NCBI GenBank assembly: GCA_001969505.1
Contig: LSSK01000849.1
Span: 1-15,195 of the forward strand
DNA: 15,195 nt
Direction of reading: 5' to 3'
DNA from: Zancudomyces culisetae
Taxonomy: Eukaryota; Kickxellomycota; Harpellomycetes; Harpellales; Legeriomycetaceae
A program made the position numbers and the translations under genes. Numbering within the stretch: position 1 is the first letter of the stretch; every line of letters begins with the position of its first letter. The notes beneath the pieces were generated by a model. It was not told the origin of the DNA. It saw only the letters and a program-made list of their open reading frames with translations, and ran no database searches. This document shows positions 1 to 8,545 of the stretch, piece by piece.

Positions 1-632
1 TTAAAGCAAAATCCCCTTATATTTTTCTCTTTATCTCGGTAAAGAAGCTAAAGGAAGATTTAAAAATCTCAAACCGTGTATCTTTGGTAAAACCTATCTC
101 TATATCACTGATACTGTGAATAAAGTTGGTAAACTCTATTTTAGGTCATACTTGCTTCTCTAAAAAATTGATGCAAAACTAACAAAATCGAACCATTATA
201 CGGTCCACAAAAGCTGGCGGGAATCTTTTTCCAATGGATATGATATCTCCGCTTTAGGACATGCTACTTTTTTAGATTTACTTGCTCTACCATTCAAAGG
301 ACACGGCATTAATGGATATTTTGTGAGTATCTTAGATTCAAAACTCCAGAAGCCTAGAATTTCAGAAATTTAAAGATTCAGACTTTACAAGAGCTGAATT
401 GAAGATATATAAAAACACAAGGTGAAAAGGAAATTCGATCCTGGTGGGATTGGTACCGTAGTGTAGCGTTATTGCGCCAGTTTATGCACCTTAAACAACC
501 AAAAGTTCAACTACATTTGAAAGGGAGGGTAGCAGGATTGTGAGTAGAGATAGACCAGTTCTTTGGGGCTATATTTTTTCGTTATAACTTGTATTTCATT
601 ATAGGAGGGGGTTTTTTTGTTATATATTATAA
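1..632 (+). CDS. 3' part of an unidentified spliced (or decayed) gene
   Basis: I do not recognise the family. An open frame runs from about position 5 and meets one TAA at 161. A 69-nt intron at 145-213 would remove that stop; it has GT at 145, an ACTAAC branch site at 178-183 and AG at 213, and it keeps the frame (phase 2). The next exon, 214-322, includes the residues SWRESFSNGYDISALGHATF and ends at a perfect GTGAGT donor. The frame then reappears downstream as EIRSWWDWYRSVALLRQFMH, best entered at 430 after AAAAG, and ends at a second GTGAGT donor at 540. A 65-nt intron to the TAG at 604 gives a short tail with a stop at 630-632. Both AAAAG acceptors are poor. The alternative acceptor at 365 opens a coding-like frame, but it needs a frameshift in the A run at 411-415, so the locus could be a pseudogene. 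The 5' part lies outside the window. Confidence 0.35.
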
Positions 633-1309
633 CTCATGCCAACTCATGTTTTCTCAAAAGTATTTAGTCTAAAGAAAAGTAAATATAATATTAAAGTTCC
701 TTTCCCAAGAGCACAACCTTCCTTTTTTTCTGCTATCCAGTATAAAATTTTGAGTGCGCAATACTGCTCATGCGTTGAAAATATACACACGCAAGCGCCT
801 TGCTGTATATACACGCTTGACTTTACAGAGGCTTGTCGGTTTTGATGACATACACATACATATCAAGCTATAATAGCCAACTCGACCTTGTCACATCCAG
901 TATTGAGCAATAACATAACATTTCTCAATTTCCACAGTGCTTGGTTGGTTCAGGTTAAAGGGAGTTTTGTTTGGTCAACATGGGAAATGTTGCTGGAATT
1001 GAAATGAGACGCAGTTTTCAGCTAGGCAAATCAGAATAGCTAATTTTTAGGGGCTAAAAATTTTTATTGCGTAAGCTAAATTGCTGAAAGTAATCTAGAG
1101 AGTTATAAACAAAATTGCAAATTGGTTTCATTACTTGTTCAAAACATAAGCTAACCAATCTCGATTTTAGTTGTATGAATTTACATTTATCGAGCGAAGA
1201 ATAGGGAAAATAACCTTGAGAGCAACAAGGACTTGAAAAAACAATAAATATTAGAAAGAAAAAACATTACGAGTCTGAACATTAAAAGAATTTGAAAAAG
1301 AAAAGAAAA
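633..1309. other. intergenic region with the rpt3 promoter
   Basis: No convincing gene is seen. Possible promoter elements for rpt3 are a TATAAA at 1104-1109 and a CCAAT box at 1155-1159, about 205 and 150 nt before its ATG. A perfect 9-bp inverted repeat with a GGG loop lies at 1042-1062. The yeast proteasome box GGTGGCAAA is not present. A 69-codon open frame at 636-845 has no known motif and I do not treat it as a gene. Confidence 0.5.
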
Positions 1310-2545
1310 ATGGATGAAATAGGCATTAATATCAGCGAAGCTTCTGAAATCAAGGAGATTCAGATGGAAGATACCAGAAAAGAGATAGAGAGGACAAATG
1401 AAGAATTATATCTGAAACTAAAGCGACTCGAGCGACAACTGGAATTGCTGGAATTGCAGGAAGAATGCATAATAGATGAGCAGAAAAATTTGAAAAAGGA
1501 ATTACTGAGAGCACAAGAGGAAGTAAAAAGAATAAGATCGGTTCCATTAGTGTTGGGGCAGTTTTTGGAACCAATTGACAAACACACAGGAATAGTAGTA
1601 TCGACAGCAGGTTCAAACTATGTAGTCAGGATACTTTCAACGATAGACAGAGAATTATTGAAACCAAACACCTCTGTCGCTTTGCATCGCCATTCGAATG
1701 CAGTTGTTGAAATCTTGCCACCAGAAGCCGACTCAAGCATAGCGTTGTTGGGAGCGGATGAGAAGCCAGATGTTAGTTATGCTGATATTGGAGGGCTAGA
1801 TATGCAAAAACAGGAGATTCGTGAGGCGGTTGAGCTACCGTTAACACATTCCGAATTGTATAAACAGATTGGAATAGACCCACCACGCGGTGTACTTCTT
1901 TATGGACCACCAGGAACAGGAAAGACTATGTTAGTTAAGGCCGTTGCTCACCATACCACCGCCTCGTTTATTAGAGTGGTTGGTTCGGAATTTGTACAAA
2001 AATACCTTGGAGAGGGTCCACGAATGGTTCGAGATGTGTTCCGCCTTGCACGTGAGAACTCGCCCTCAATAGTGTTTATAGATGAAATTGACGCAATAGC
2101 CACTAAGCGGTTTGACGCGCAGACAGGTGCAGACAGAGAGGTACAGCGTATCCTCCTTGAGCTTCTAAACCAGATGGATGGATTTGATCAAACTAGCAAT
2201 GTCAAGGTTATTATGGCCACTAACAGAGCAGATACTCTTGATCCTGCCTTGCTTCGACCTGGACGTCTGGACCGAAAAATCGAATTCCCCACTCCTGATA
2301 GGCGCCAGAAAAGACTTATATTCCAGACAATTACTTCAAAGATGAACCTTTCCGATGAGGTTGACCTGGAAGATTTTGTTTCACGACCTGACAAACTTAG
2401 TGGTGCTGATATTGCCGCGATTTGTCAAGAGGCTGGAATGCATGCTGTACGCAAGAACCGCTATGTTATTTTAGCCAGCGACCTGGAGAAAGGATATAAA
2501 GCAAACATTAAACGTTCTGATACCAACTTTGAATTTTATCATTAG
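1310..2545 (+). CDS. rpt3: 26S proteasome regulatory ATPase Rpt3 (PSMC4/6B type)
   Basis: This is one of six AAA+ ATPases in the base ring of the 19S regulatory particle, which unfolds ubiquitinated proteins and feeds them into the 20S core. The start at 1310 gives 411 residues beginning MDEIG, matching the MEEIG start of animal Rpt3; the frame is open six codons further, but only from a TTG. Visible parts are an N-terminal coiled coil (about 25-75), an OB-type segment (about 78-135), Walker A GPPGTGKT at 199-206, Walker B VFIDEID at 255-261, sensor-1 ATN at 303-305 and the Arg-finger segment RPGRLDRK at 316-323. The end FYH is a hydrophobic-Tyr-X motif, used to dock into the 20S ring; animal and yeast Rpt3 end FYK. 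Rpt3 is favoured over other Rpt subunits by [23 protein letters not shown] and [19 protein letters not shown]. The gene has no introns, unlike several neighbours, and looks intact. Confidence 0.97.
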   Translation: MDEIGINISEASEIKEIQMEDTRKEIERTNEELYLKLKRLERQLELLELQEECIIDEQKNLKKELLRAQEEVKRIRSVPLVLGQFLEPIDKHTGIVVSTAGSNYVVRILSTIDRELLKPNTSVALHRHSNAVVEILPPEADSSIALLGADEKPDVSYADIGGLDMQKQEIREAVELPLTHSELYKQIGIDPPRGVLLYGPPGTGKTMLVKAVAHHTTASFIRVVGSEFVQKYLGEGPRMVRDVFRLARENSPSIVFIDEIDAIATKRFDAQTGADREVQRILLELLNQMDGFDQTSNVKVIMATNRADTLDPALLRPGRLDRKIEFPTPDRRQKRLIFQTITSKMNLSDEVDLEDFVSRPDKLSGADIAAICQEAGMHAVRKNRYVILASDLEKGYKANIKRSDTNFEFYH

Positions 2546-2580
2546 TTCTATTTTCTTCTTCAAGTACATGTTATTATAAT

Positions 2581-2586
2581 AATAAA
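2581..2586 (+). terminator. poly(A) signal of rpt3
   Basis: AATAAA lies 36 nt after the rpt3 stop codon and is followed about 50 nt later by a T-rich run. Assigned by motif and position. Confidence 0.6.
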
Positions 2587-3309
2587 ACAAAGCTCATTCT
2601 GCAATAAGGCAAAGAAGGTGTGGTCGTATTCTCGGTCTTTTTTTATTGCTTTTGCTCTTGCTTTTTCTCGTACTATTTACTCTGCAATGTTTTGTTTGAC
2701 TTATAGTTTAAAGTCATAAGTATAAATTTTTGGCCACAGGTACGCATGTGAGACAACGTCCTTATACAACACCACCTAACTTTACCAAGATATTTAAAAG
2801 CAATTAAAATTCACCATGTATTTCATAGCCGTTTCTACCTAAATAATTGGATGTGTACATGTATACACTTATGCATTTTACACGGTGAGTGGTGAGTAAT
2901 AGGATAATTAAAAACATTATATTCAAAATAACTAATACTATTCTAAACGCTTTAATCTAGTATTAAAGATTTGTATCAGAAACTTTGCTTTTACCTTTAC
3001 AATACATTTGCTTTTCCTCAATATGAGCAGAGTTTCCTGTTCATATCTCTCTTTTATTAGCATACCTGTATTTTTGCTATTTTATGAGTGAATTCCAAAG
3101 TATGGATGATATTAACCTGTAAAACTAGAATTAACTTTATAAAGCTAAAAATAATAAAGTAAAAATAACCTCTGGGCTTTGCCATCAGCACGTATTACAG
3201 AGTTTCCTAGTGTTTGAGCGTTATAGAGTATCTGGAGTATTAATTCAAATCTGAACGGCATAACAGCGGTTCAAGGATCACAAAATATAATGAAAAACGT
3301 TACAAGATA
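2587..3309. other. intergenic region, no gene seen
   Basis: AT-rich sequence between rpt3 and the next plus-strand gene. It should hold the rpt3 3' end and the promoter of the three-exon gene. The only notable item is a six-codon upstream ORF at 3290-3310. Nothing else is supported. Confidence 0.5.
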
Positions 3310-3310
3310 A
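3290..3310 (+). promoter_or_regulatory. short upstream ORF overlapping the next start codon (TAATG)
   Basis: ATG at 3290 opens the peptide MKNVTR. Its TAA at 3308-3310 shares its last A with the main ATG at 3310-3312. If the transcript starts upstream of 3290, this would act as a stop-restart translational control. If transcription starts between the two ATGs it is irrelevant. Confidence 0.3.
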
Positions 3311-5055
3311 TGGGATATTATTATCATCCAAACTACGACCCTTATTACTATAAAGAAGTTGAGTACCCCCGAAGAGGTAAATAAGATTCATACGTATTAA
3401 CTTGATGAAATCAGTGAAAGATTTAGAAACATCTTTTACAAGGAGAATAAATCTTTAGAACTCATCCAGTATGTTTTTAAAGTTAATAGTAAGCTAAACT
3501 ACTGACTCGAAACGCATAGTAACACATTCTTTAGCGTCTATTAGACAAACAAATATTTAACATACTGATATATACCGATATATACTGGTTCTTCTAGCCA
3601 GAAATTATAGAATGGATTTAAGCAACTTATACTATGGTCAATATATCAAGGGAAGATCACCAAGTTTTGATTCTATTCACTACCCTGGTGTTTACAATAC
3701 AAATCATTATACGAGAGATTATGAAAATGTACCATATCACGTTCAAAGAGGTGCATATGCACCCCAAATATACAAACCATATAATCAGTACTATACAGCA
3801 GGGCCTCCAGAACATGGTAAGTGCGCCTACACATAATTTCTCGACTTGACCGCATTAGAAAATGATAACGCGTTTTAACTAAATAGCCTTCCAAAATTAT
3901 CAACATGTATTTCAAGAAACTACCAACCATAAACCTTACTTTAAAAAAGATCACATGGAGCAAGATAAGATGCACACCGAAAGGAACAAAAAATATACAC
4001 GAAGGAAGAATTTCAGCATTGATAACTCTGATATCACAAGCATGTTTTCGGATATTTCCGATTCGAATTCCGAAGACGACTATAGCGACCGGTATTCAAA
4101 AAAAGCTCGAAACAAATATTCAAACACCCGTCACTCAGATAGAAAAGATGCTACAGGAAATAATCACAAAAGAAAACTCCACAAAAGGGGCTACGACACA
4201 AGGTATAACAGTGGCCATCGGGGGAAAGCTCCTGGAAGAAGAAACCGCTCAGACATTGAGTATAGTTATGAAAGTGGTGGTCGTGATGGTAGTAGCGACT
4301 TGAGCAGTGATGATAGCTCCAGTTCGGGATTTTCATTGGAGCGGCTGAAACCAGCTATCACAAACAGAAAAGAGGGCAAGCCAATGACACCCAAAAAAAT
4401 TAAAGACGAACAACAAAAGGCGGACAGGAGTATAGTGACATTTTCCAATGTATCCAGTATCAGGGAAACCGGTAGAATAAACCACAAGTCTGGCTTACGT
4501 GGTAAAGATGGCTCCAGTAATCAAAAAAATACTAAATTTGGTGCTGTGAGTCCTCCAAACTCGAAACCAAAAGCGGGTACTAAAGGCACACCAAAGATCA
4601 ATATCGCGCTGGATGAATATATAGATAACGATGATAATAGATATCCAAAAAATGAACAAAAACAGTATACACCCCCACTCCAGCCAAAGACAGACAACGC
4701 GTCTAGACATAAAATCAACATTGACCCAGAAAAAAAACCTGAAACTCAAGAAGGTGGGCCTGGTTCTAGAAATAAAGGCAAGAAAAATGTGGTAATAAAT
4801 ATCAGTCGGCCGGCTAGAAACCCAACTACAGGAGTCGGACAAATAGATGGTCATCGTGAAAGTTTTACGTACCCAGATAAGGATGCAGGAATGTCTATTC
4901 TACCAGAATCAACCGACACCTGCTGTTGTTGTTGCAAATGCTCAATATTTGCAATACTTCCTATAATATTATTGCTTATCCTCTTGTTTATAGCAGCATT
5001 TTGGCAGAGAAACCTGATCATTTACTATGTAACAAAGTATTTGCTGCGTAAATAG
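3310..5055 (+). CDS. three-exon gene: disordered protein with Cys cluster and C-terminal membrane anchor
   Basis: I do not recognise the family. Exons are 3310-3376, 3598-3816 and 3887-5055, giving 484 residues. Both introns are phase 1 with matched frames: GTAAAT...TTCTTCTAG (221 nt, CTGAT branch at 3565-3569) and GTAAGT...AATAG (70 nt). Each splits a GCC alanine codon. An in-frame TAA at 3241 precedes the first ATG. Residues 1-118 are rich in Tyr, Asn and Pro. Residues about 119-435 are Lys, Ser, Arg and Asp-rich, probably disordered, with a Ser/Asp block near 240-260. The C-terminus has five consecutive Cys (441-445) plus Cys447, then a hydrophobic helix at about 449-467 and a 17-residue basic-aromatic tail. 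This suggests a tail-anchored or type II membrane protein with a palmitoylation-prone juxtamembrane cluster. The Cys-plus-helix boundary resembles that of LEA-2/NHL-type proteins, but no such domain follows it. Function unknown. Confidence 0.8.
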
Positions 5056-5154
5056 TGAACTGCTTCCAGCACACACGTTCTCAGTTATGCACAAAAGTCT
5101 TTTTTTCAAGAGACTATCACAACCTTATCTTTCCAAAAGATACGTACATTGATC

Positions 5155-5160
5155 AATAAA
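5155..5160 (+). terminator. poly(A) signal of the three-exon gene
   Basis: AATAAA lies about 100 nt after the stop at 5055, followed by A-rich then T-rich sequence. Assigned by motif and position. Confidence 0.5.
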
Positions 5161-6224
5161 AGAAAAAAATGTTTAATACACAAACAATTTTGGTTATAGC
5201 GTGAAAAGTATTCTTAGAGCATGTTATTTTACCTTTACATGTATTGATATTTGTTTAGCTCTTTACTGTTGTTTTACTGCATTATATGAAATGGGAGATA
5301 ATTAACAAAAGCTGTAGAATGCTGATAACGTTGGGAAGAGAGTTTGTGAGTGTCGATGAGTGTGTATGTTCAATGCAAATGCAAGTCACCTTTGTCTTTT
5401 TTTATGGAATACTGAACAAAAGGCGATATACCTTCCCTTTTCTCATCCTCACTCAAAAAGAACCAAGTTTGGCATAATTTTATTAGAGAAAAATAAACGT
5501 TATTTAAAAAGGGTTGGATTATAAGTGCAGTTTTTTTTTGATGTGATGTATCTTTTTATTATTCTCATTGTATATGAAGCAAGACGTGTGTAAAAAAAAG
5601 CAGTACACGATAAGTGTATGTGGCAATTTACAACGTTCAATTAGTTATCATCGTTGTCTAAACGCGTTTGTGTGTGTGTTATGTTGAAGGTGGCACAGCC
5701 ACAACAATGGCTCACACGCGCCAAATTTGAAGTGTGTTGGCTAACAATAAAAACATGACGCGTTCTTGTAAACAATTACGGCAAAGTCGAGGATTCAATC
5801 CAGTAGATTTTTTGATTGTGACTTTAAAACTATTTTTATGACCCATTTCTGTGGATAAAATTGGGATCATAAAAGTAAACATTCGTAAAAAAATATATAT
5901 TCGAAAAAAGACTCTTTACAAGCATTAGTTTCAAAGCGGGCCAAATTGAAAAAATTAGAAAAAGTTCCGAGGCAGAGGGGGAATACAAGTTCGAAGGAAG
6001 GCGGGGGGGGATGTATGTAAATGTTGGGCATGGTAACCAAAACGTTGACTTGACATAAAAGTGCGATATGGTCACTTAGACACACGTTCTTGCTTTACTT
6101 CCTTTTTTTTTCGCCAGTCTAGCAATTAGTTGCATTTTGTGTATTCCAATGTGGATGGTTGGAACAGGGTATCAGAATAGCAATGAAAATCTACAGTAGC
6201 TAAAGATATACTACTAACGACAAG

Positions 6225-6329
6225 ATGAATTTAGAATTATCGCGACTGTTCCTGCAGCATGAAATGCAGAGCATGGATGGGGGGAGCGCAGTTACTGCGA
6301 GTTTGATAATCTATTCTCGTGATGAATAG
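6225..6329 (+). CDS. possible 34-codon small ORF or first exon
   Basis: ATG at 6225 opens 34 codons starting MNLELSRLFLQHEMQSMDGG and stops at TAG 6327-6329. The stretch is distinctly richer in G and C than its surroundings. A perfect TACTAAC branch-like sequence sits just upstream at 6212-6218. No family is recognised. It may be a leader peptide of a long transcript, a first exon, or chance. Confidence 0.2.
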   Translation: MNLELSRLFLQHEMQSMDGGSAVTASLIIYSRDE

Positions 6330-6351
6330 CGCTCTACGAGTATAGCTATTC

Positions 6352-6376
6352 GTTTTGTTTTGTTTTGTTTTGTTTT
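6352..6376 (+). repeat. (GTTTT)5 microsatellite
   Basis: Five perfect copies of GTTTT are followed by TTAG, so the repeat doubles as a strong pyrimidine-rich splice-acceptor-like sequence ending at 6379. It lies directly after an imperfect inverted repeat (6324-6351). Confidence 0.85.
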
Positions 6377-8420
6377 TAGTTTGTTAAAACTAATGGGAAA
6401 GAAGAGTGTGATGATAACTGAAAACACGACATATGCATAGCAGCACTAATAGATTCTGGAAATGCTATTCAAATCACACAAAGTCCTCTGAGCAATAAAA
6501 GGCGGCATTGTATTTTGATATGTATCTTCTAGCAAGTGAACGCAGCGTGTTGTTTTTTTTTCTGATGGCTAGTAAAAGTGCTGGTAAAGTAATAGTAAAC
6601 AACGCGTATAAGTATATGTCTGGTGATCATTGCACCATACCTGCTCTTGTAACTCGCTTTTACTCGAGTGTCTTGTCAAATAAGATTTACAAAAATGCGC
6701 CATGGTTTTTATTCGAACTCCAAGCTCTGTAAAGAGAACGCGTGAATAAGGGAGGGGGGGTTATGAGAAAAGTGGGGATGCCATCACTATCACTTTGCGC
6801 GTAACAGCATTAATCTGACATATATTTTACAGAAGCAAGACAAATGTACTTATGGGTGCATAAATATGGACTTTGTTTTTTTTGTACTGGTGGAATATAA
6901 GAAAACAGGTATATCGAAATGGGTTATTCGCTGGCATAGTTGTTTACACAAAACAAAAAACAGATAGAGCCAAGGTGAGATGAAAATTCATATTAAAAAG
7001 GGTGCTTATGTCTATACGTGAGTCACAAATTGATTTACGCACAACTTTTATCAAGCAGTTTGCTGTATATATAGAATGTTCTTTCAATAAACAGAAAATG
7101 GGTGGACGTCATCGAATCAAGAAATGGAATCTACGATGTAAATCAAAGGAAATCAGTGGAAATCAAAAAAACTAAACCTTTCCGCTCCACCCAGATATTG
7201 CTATTGAAAGAAATCAGTTTTATGTTAGGGCGAATTGGCCTTGAGCTAAAAATAAAAAGCATTGCTTCTATTGAGATTTCTGTAATTGCGCGGCTTTAAT
7301 CAATCCCCTTTTGAGAGCTTTAAAGACGGCAAAAAGCAAAAAAAGACAAATTAAAAGTGTAAATTTCGGCATTTAAATGCGTGGCAGTATTTATAATACG
7401 AGAAAATGCTGAATAAAGTGGAAATCAACAAAGCTTTGCCTACAAATTTCCAAAGCTCCATTAATAGGGCATTTCTTTTCAGTTTGTGCAAAATTGAGAG
7501 GGGGTGAGGAAATGGCAAGAGACCTTTTACATTTGCTTTATGAGTATTCAAAAGAAGTTGGGGGATGGCGCAATTGGGGAGAGAAGGAGTGTTAATTTGG
7601 CTGGGTAAATTGCATTTAAATATCCAACTTTGGATTTGCATAAAATGATTAATAAAAATTTAACAGACCAATGGTTGGCTGCCAAGGTGCATTTTAAAAG
7701 ACATCAAACAGAAAATTAAAGGATTTCACCAACAAATCACTTGCTAGACATGGAACAAAATAGAAGCATTGGTGACAAAAGACAACAGAATTGCCCAATG
7801 ATTGCGCGTGATTGCTAGCAAGCAAAGAAAAAATAACAGCATATATATGACTTATAAAATGTTTATTTGGAATTATGTACTACTTACACCCTCATCTCCA
7901 CGTAAACAATTAGTAATTGTTTTTATTTTTTCTAAGAATGCAGTTGATGGAACAAAGGTTCAAATAAAACATCTAAAAATACGTTTTGGATTTACCGTTG
8001 TTTATTGCTGAAAGCACTCCACAAAAAAAAATACTGAACAAAAAACAGCTGCATTTCGTTTTTTGATCATTTTTCTATTAGCTAAAAAAAAATTCATTTT
8101 CGGTTTGTCTTTGAATTAATAGTAAAATGAACAATATTAAAGGGGAGGAGAAACTGGATTTTAAATTGAAAAAACAAAACTCAATGGTAGCGTGTAATTT
8201 AAAACCAAAGATATTTATTAAGTTTTAAAAAGCGGATAAAAAGAGAACAAAGTAGAAATTAGTTTAAAAAAAGTAAAGAAAATCATTTTGTTTTTTTTTT
8301 TTTGGAAAATTTGACGAGCTGGGAAATACGAGTTTCTTTTTGACTTTATTTGTTATAGAATAACGAAATTGTAATAAACTATAGCAAATATATTTTTTTT
8401 ACGCCAAAGAAATACTAGAG

Positions 8421-8502
8421 GTAATATAATAAGAAAATTGTATTATTGTTAGTAGGTAGTAAAGGAAGTAATACAGTATTATTTTTTGCTTGGTTATTAC
8501 AG
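8421..8502 (+). other. candidate 5' UTR intron of the GATA-PHD gene
   Basis: GAG|GTAATA at 8421 and TTTTTTGCTTGGTTATTACAG ending at 8502 form a plausible 82-nt GT-AG intron. The acceptor tract is strong. Joining the flanks puts a TAG in frame upstream, so the intron would be untranslated. No clear branch site is visible. Confidence 0.3.
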
Positions 8503-8545
8503 GGGAATAATTCTGGAGCAAAGTAAAGAGGAGAACAGGGATATA

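Larger units (their letters stand above)
5662..6743. promoter_or_regulatory. cluster of MCB (ACGCGT) boxes with an E2F-like site
   Basis: ACGCGT occurs at 5662-5667, 5758-5763, 6602-6607 and 6738-6743, and GCGCCAAA (reverse of TTTGGCGC) at 5718-5725. ACGCGT is the MluI cell-cycle box bound by MBF-type factors in fungi, and TTTGGCGC is the E2F consensus. Four palindromic GC-rich hexamers within 1.1 kb of AT-rich noncoding DNA is more than composition predicts. Which transcript they control is not shown; the next plus-strand gene is the GATA-PHD protein. Confidence 0.4.
5161..8545. other. 3.4-kb gene-poor region before the GATA-PHD gene
   Basis: No gene with a recognisable product is seen on either strand. 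The plus strand carries many G runs (for example 6001-6010 and 6751-6760) and few C runs, as does the first part of the downstream gene. It contains four ACGCGT boxes, one E2F-like GCGCCAAA, a (GTTTT)5 repeat, and small open frames at 5286-5477, 6225-6329 and 6565-6732. It may be a long promoter or a long transcribed leader of the downstream gene, or may encode a noncoding RNA; the sequence alone does not decide. Confidence 0.4.

Noticed and set aside
5286-5477. 63-codon plus-strand ATG frame
   Set aside because: No motif and just downstream of the three-exon gene's 3' end; could be part of its transcript or chance.
5791-5801. GGATTCAATCC, similar to a tRNA T-arm
   Set aside because: The loop lacks the GTTCRA core and no D-arm, anticodon arm or acceptor stem is found around it.
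6767-6967. 66-codon open frame with TTTTACAG inside
   Set aside because: The acceptor-like site is good, but no donor or partner exon was found and the frame has no start codon near its beginning.
7351-7641. 96-codon minus-strand frame with a real ATG and a hydrophobic segment
   Set aside because: No recognisable motif, no clear promoter or poly(A) signal, and it lies in a region with plus-strand skew; probably chance.
8127-8231. 34-codon ATG frame that could splice in phase into the GATA-PHD gene
   Set aside because: The required donor is GTTTTA, which is weak, and the joined N-terminus shows no recognised feature.
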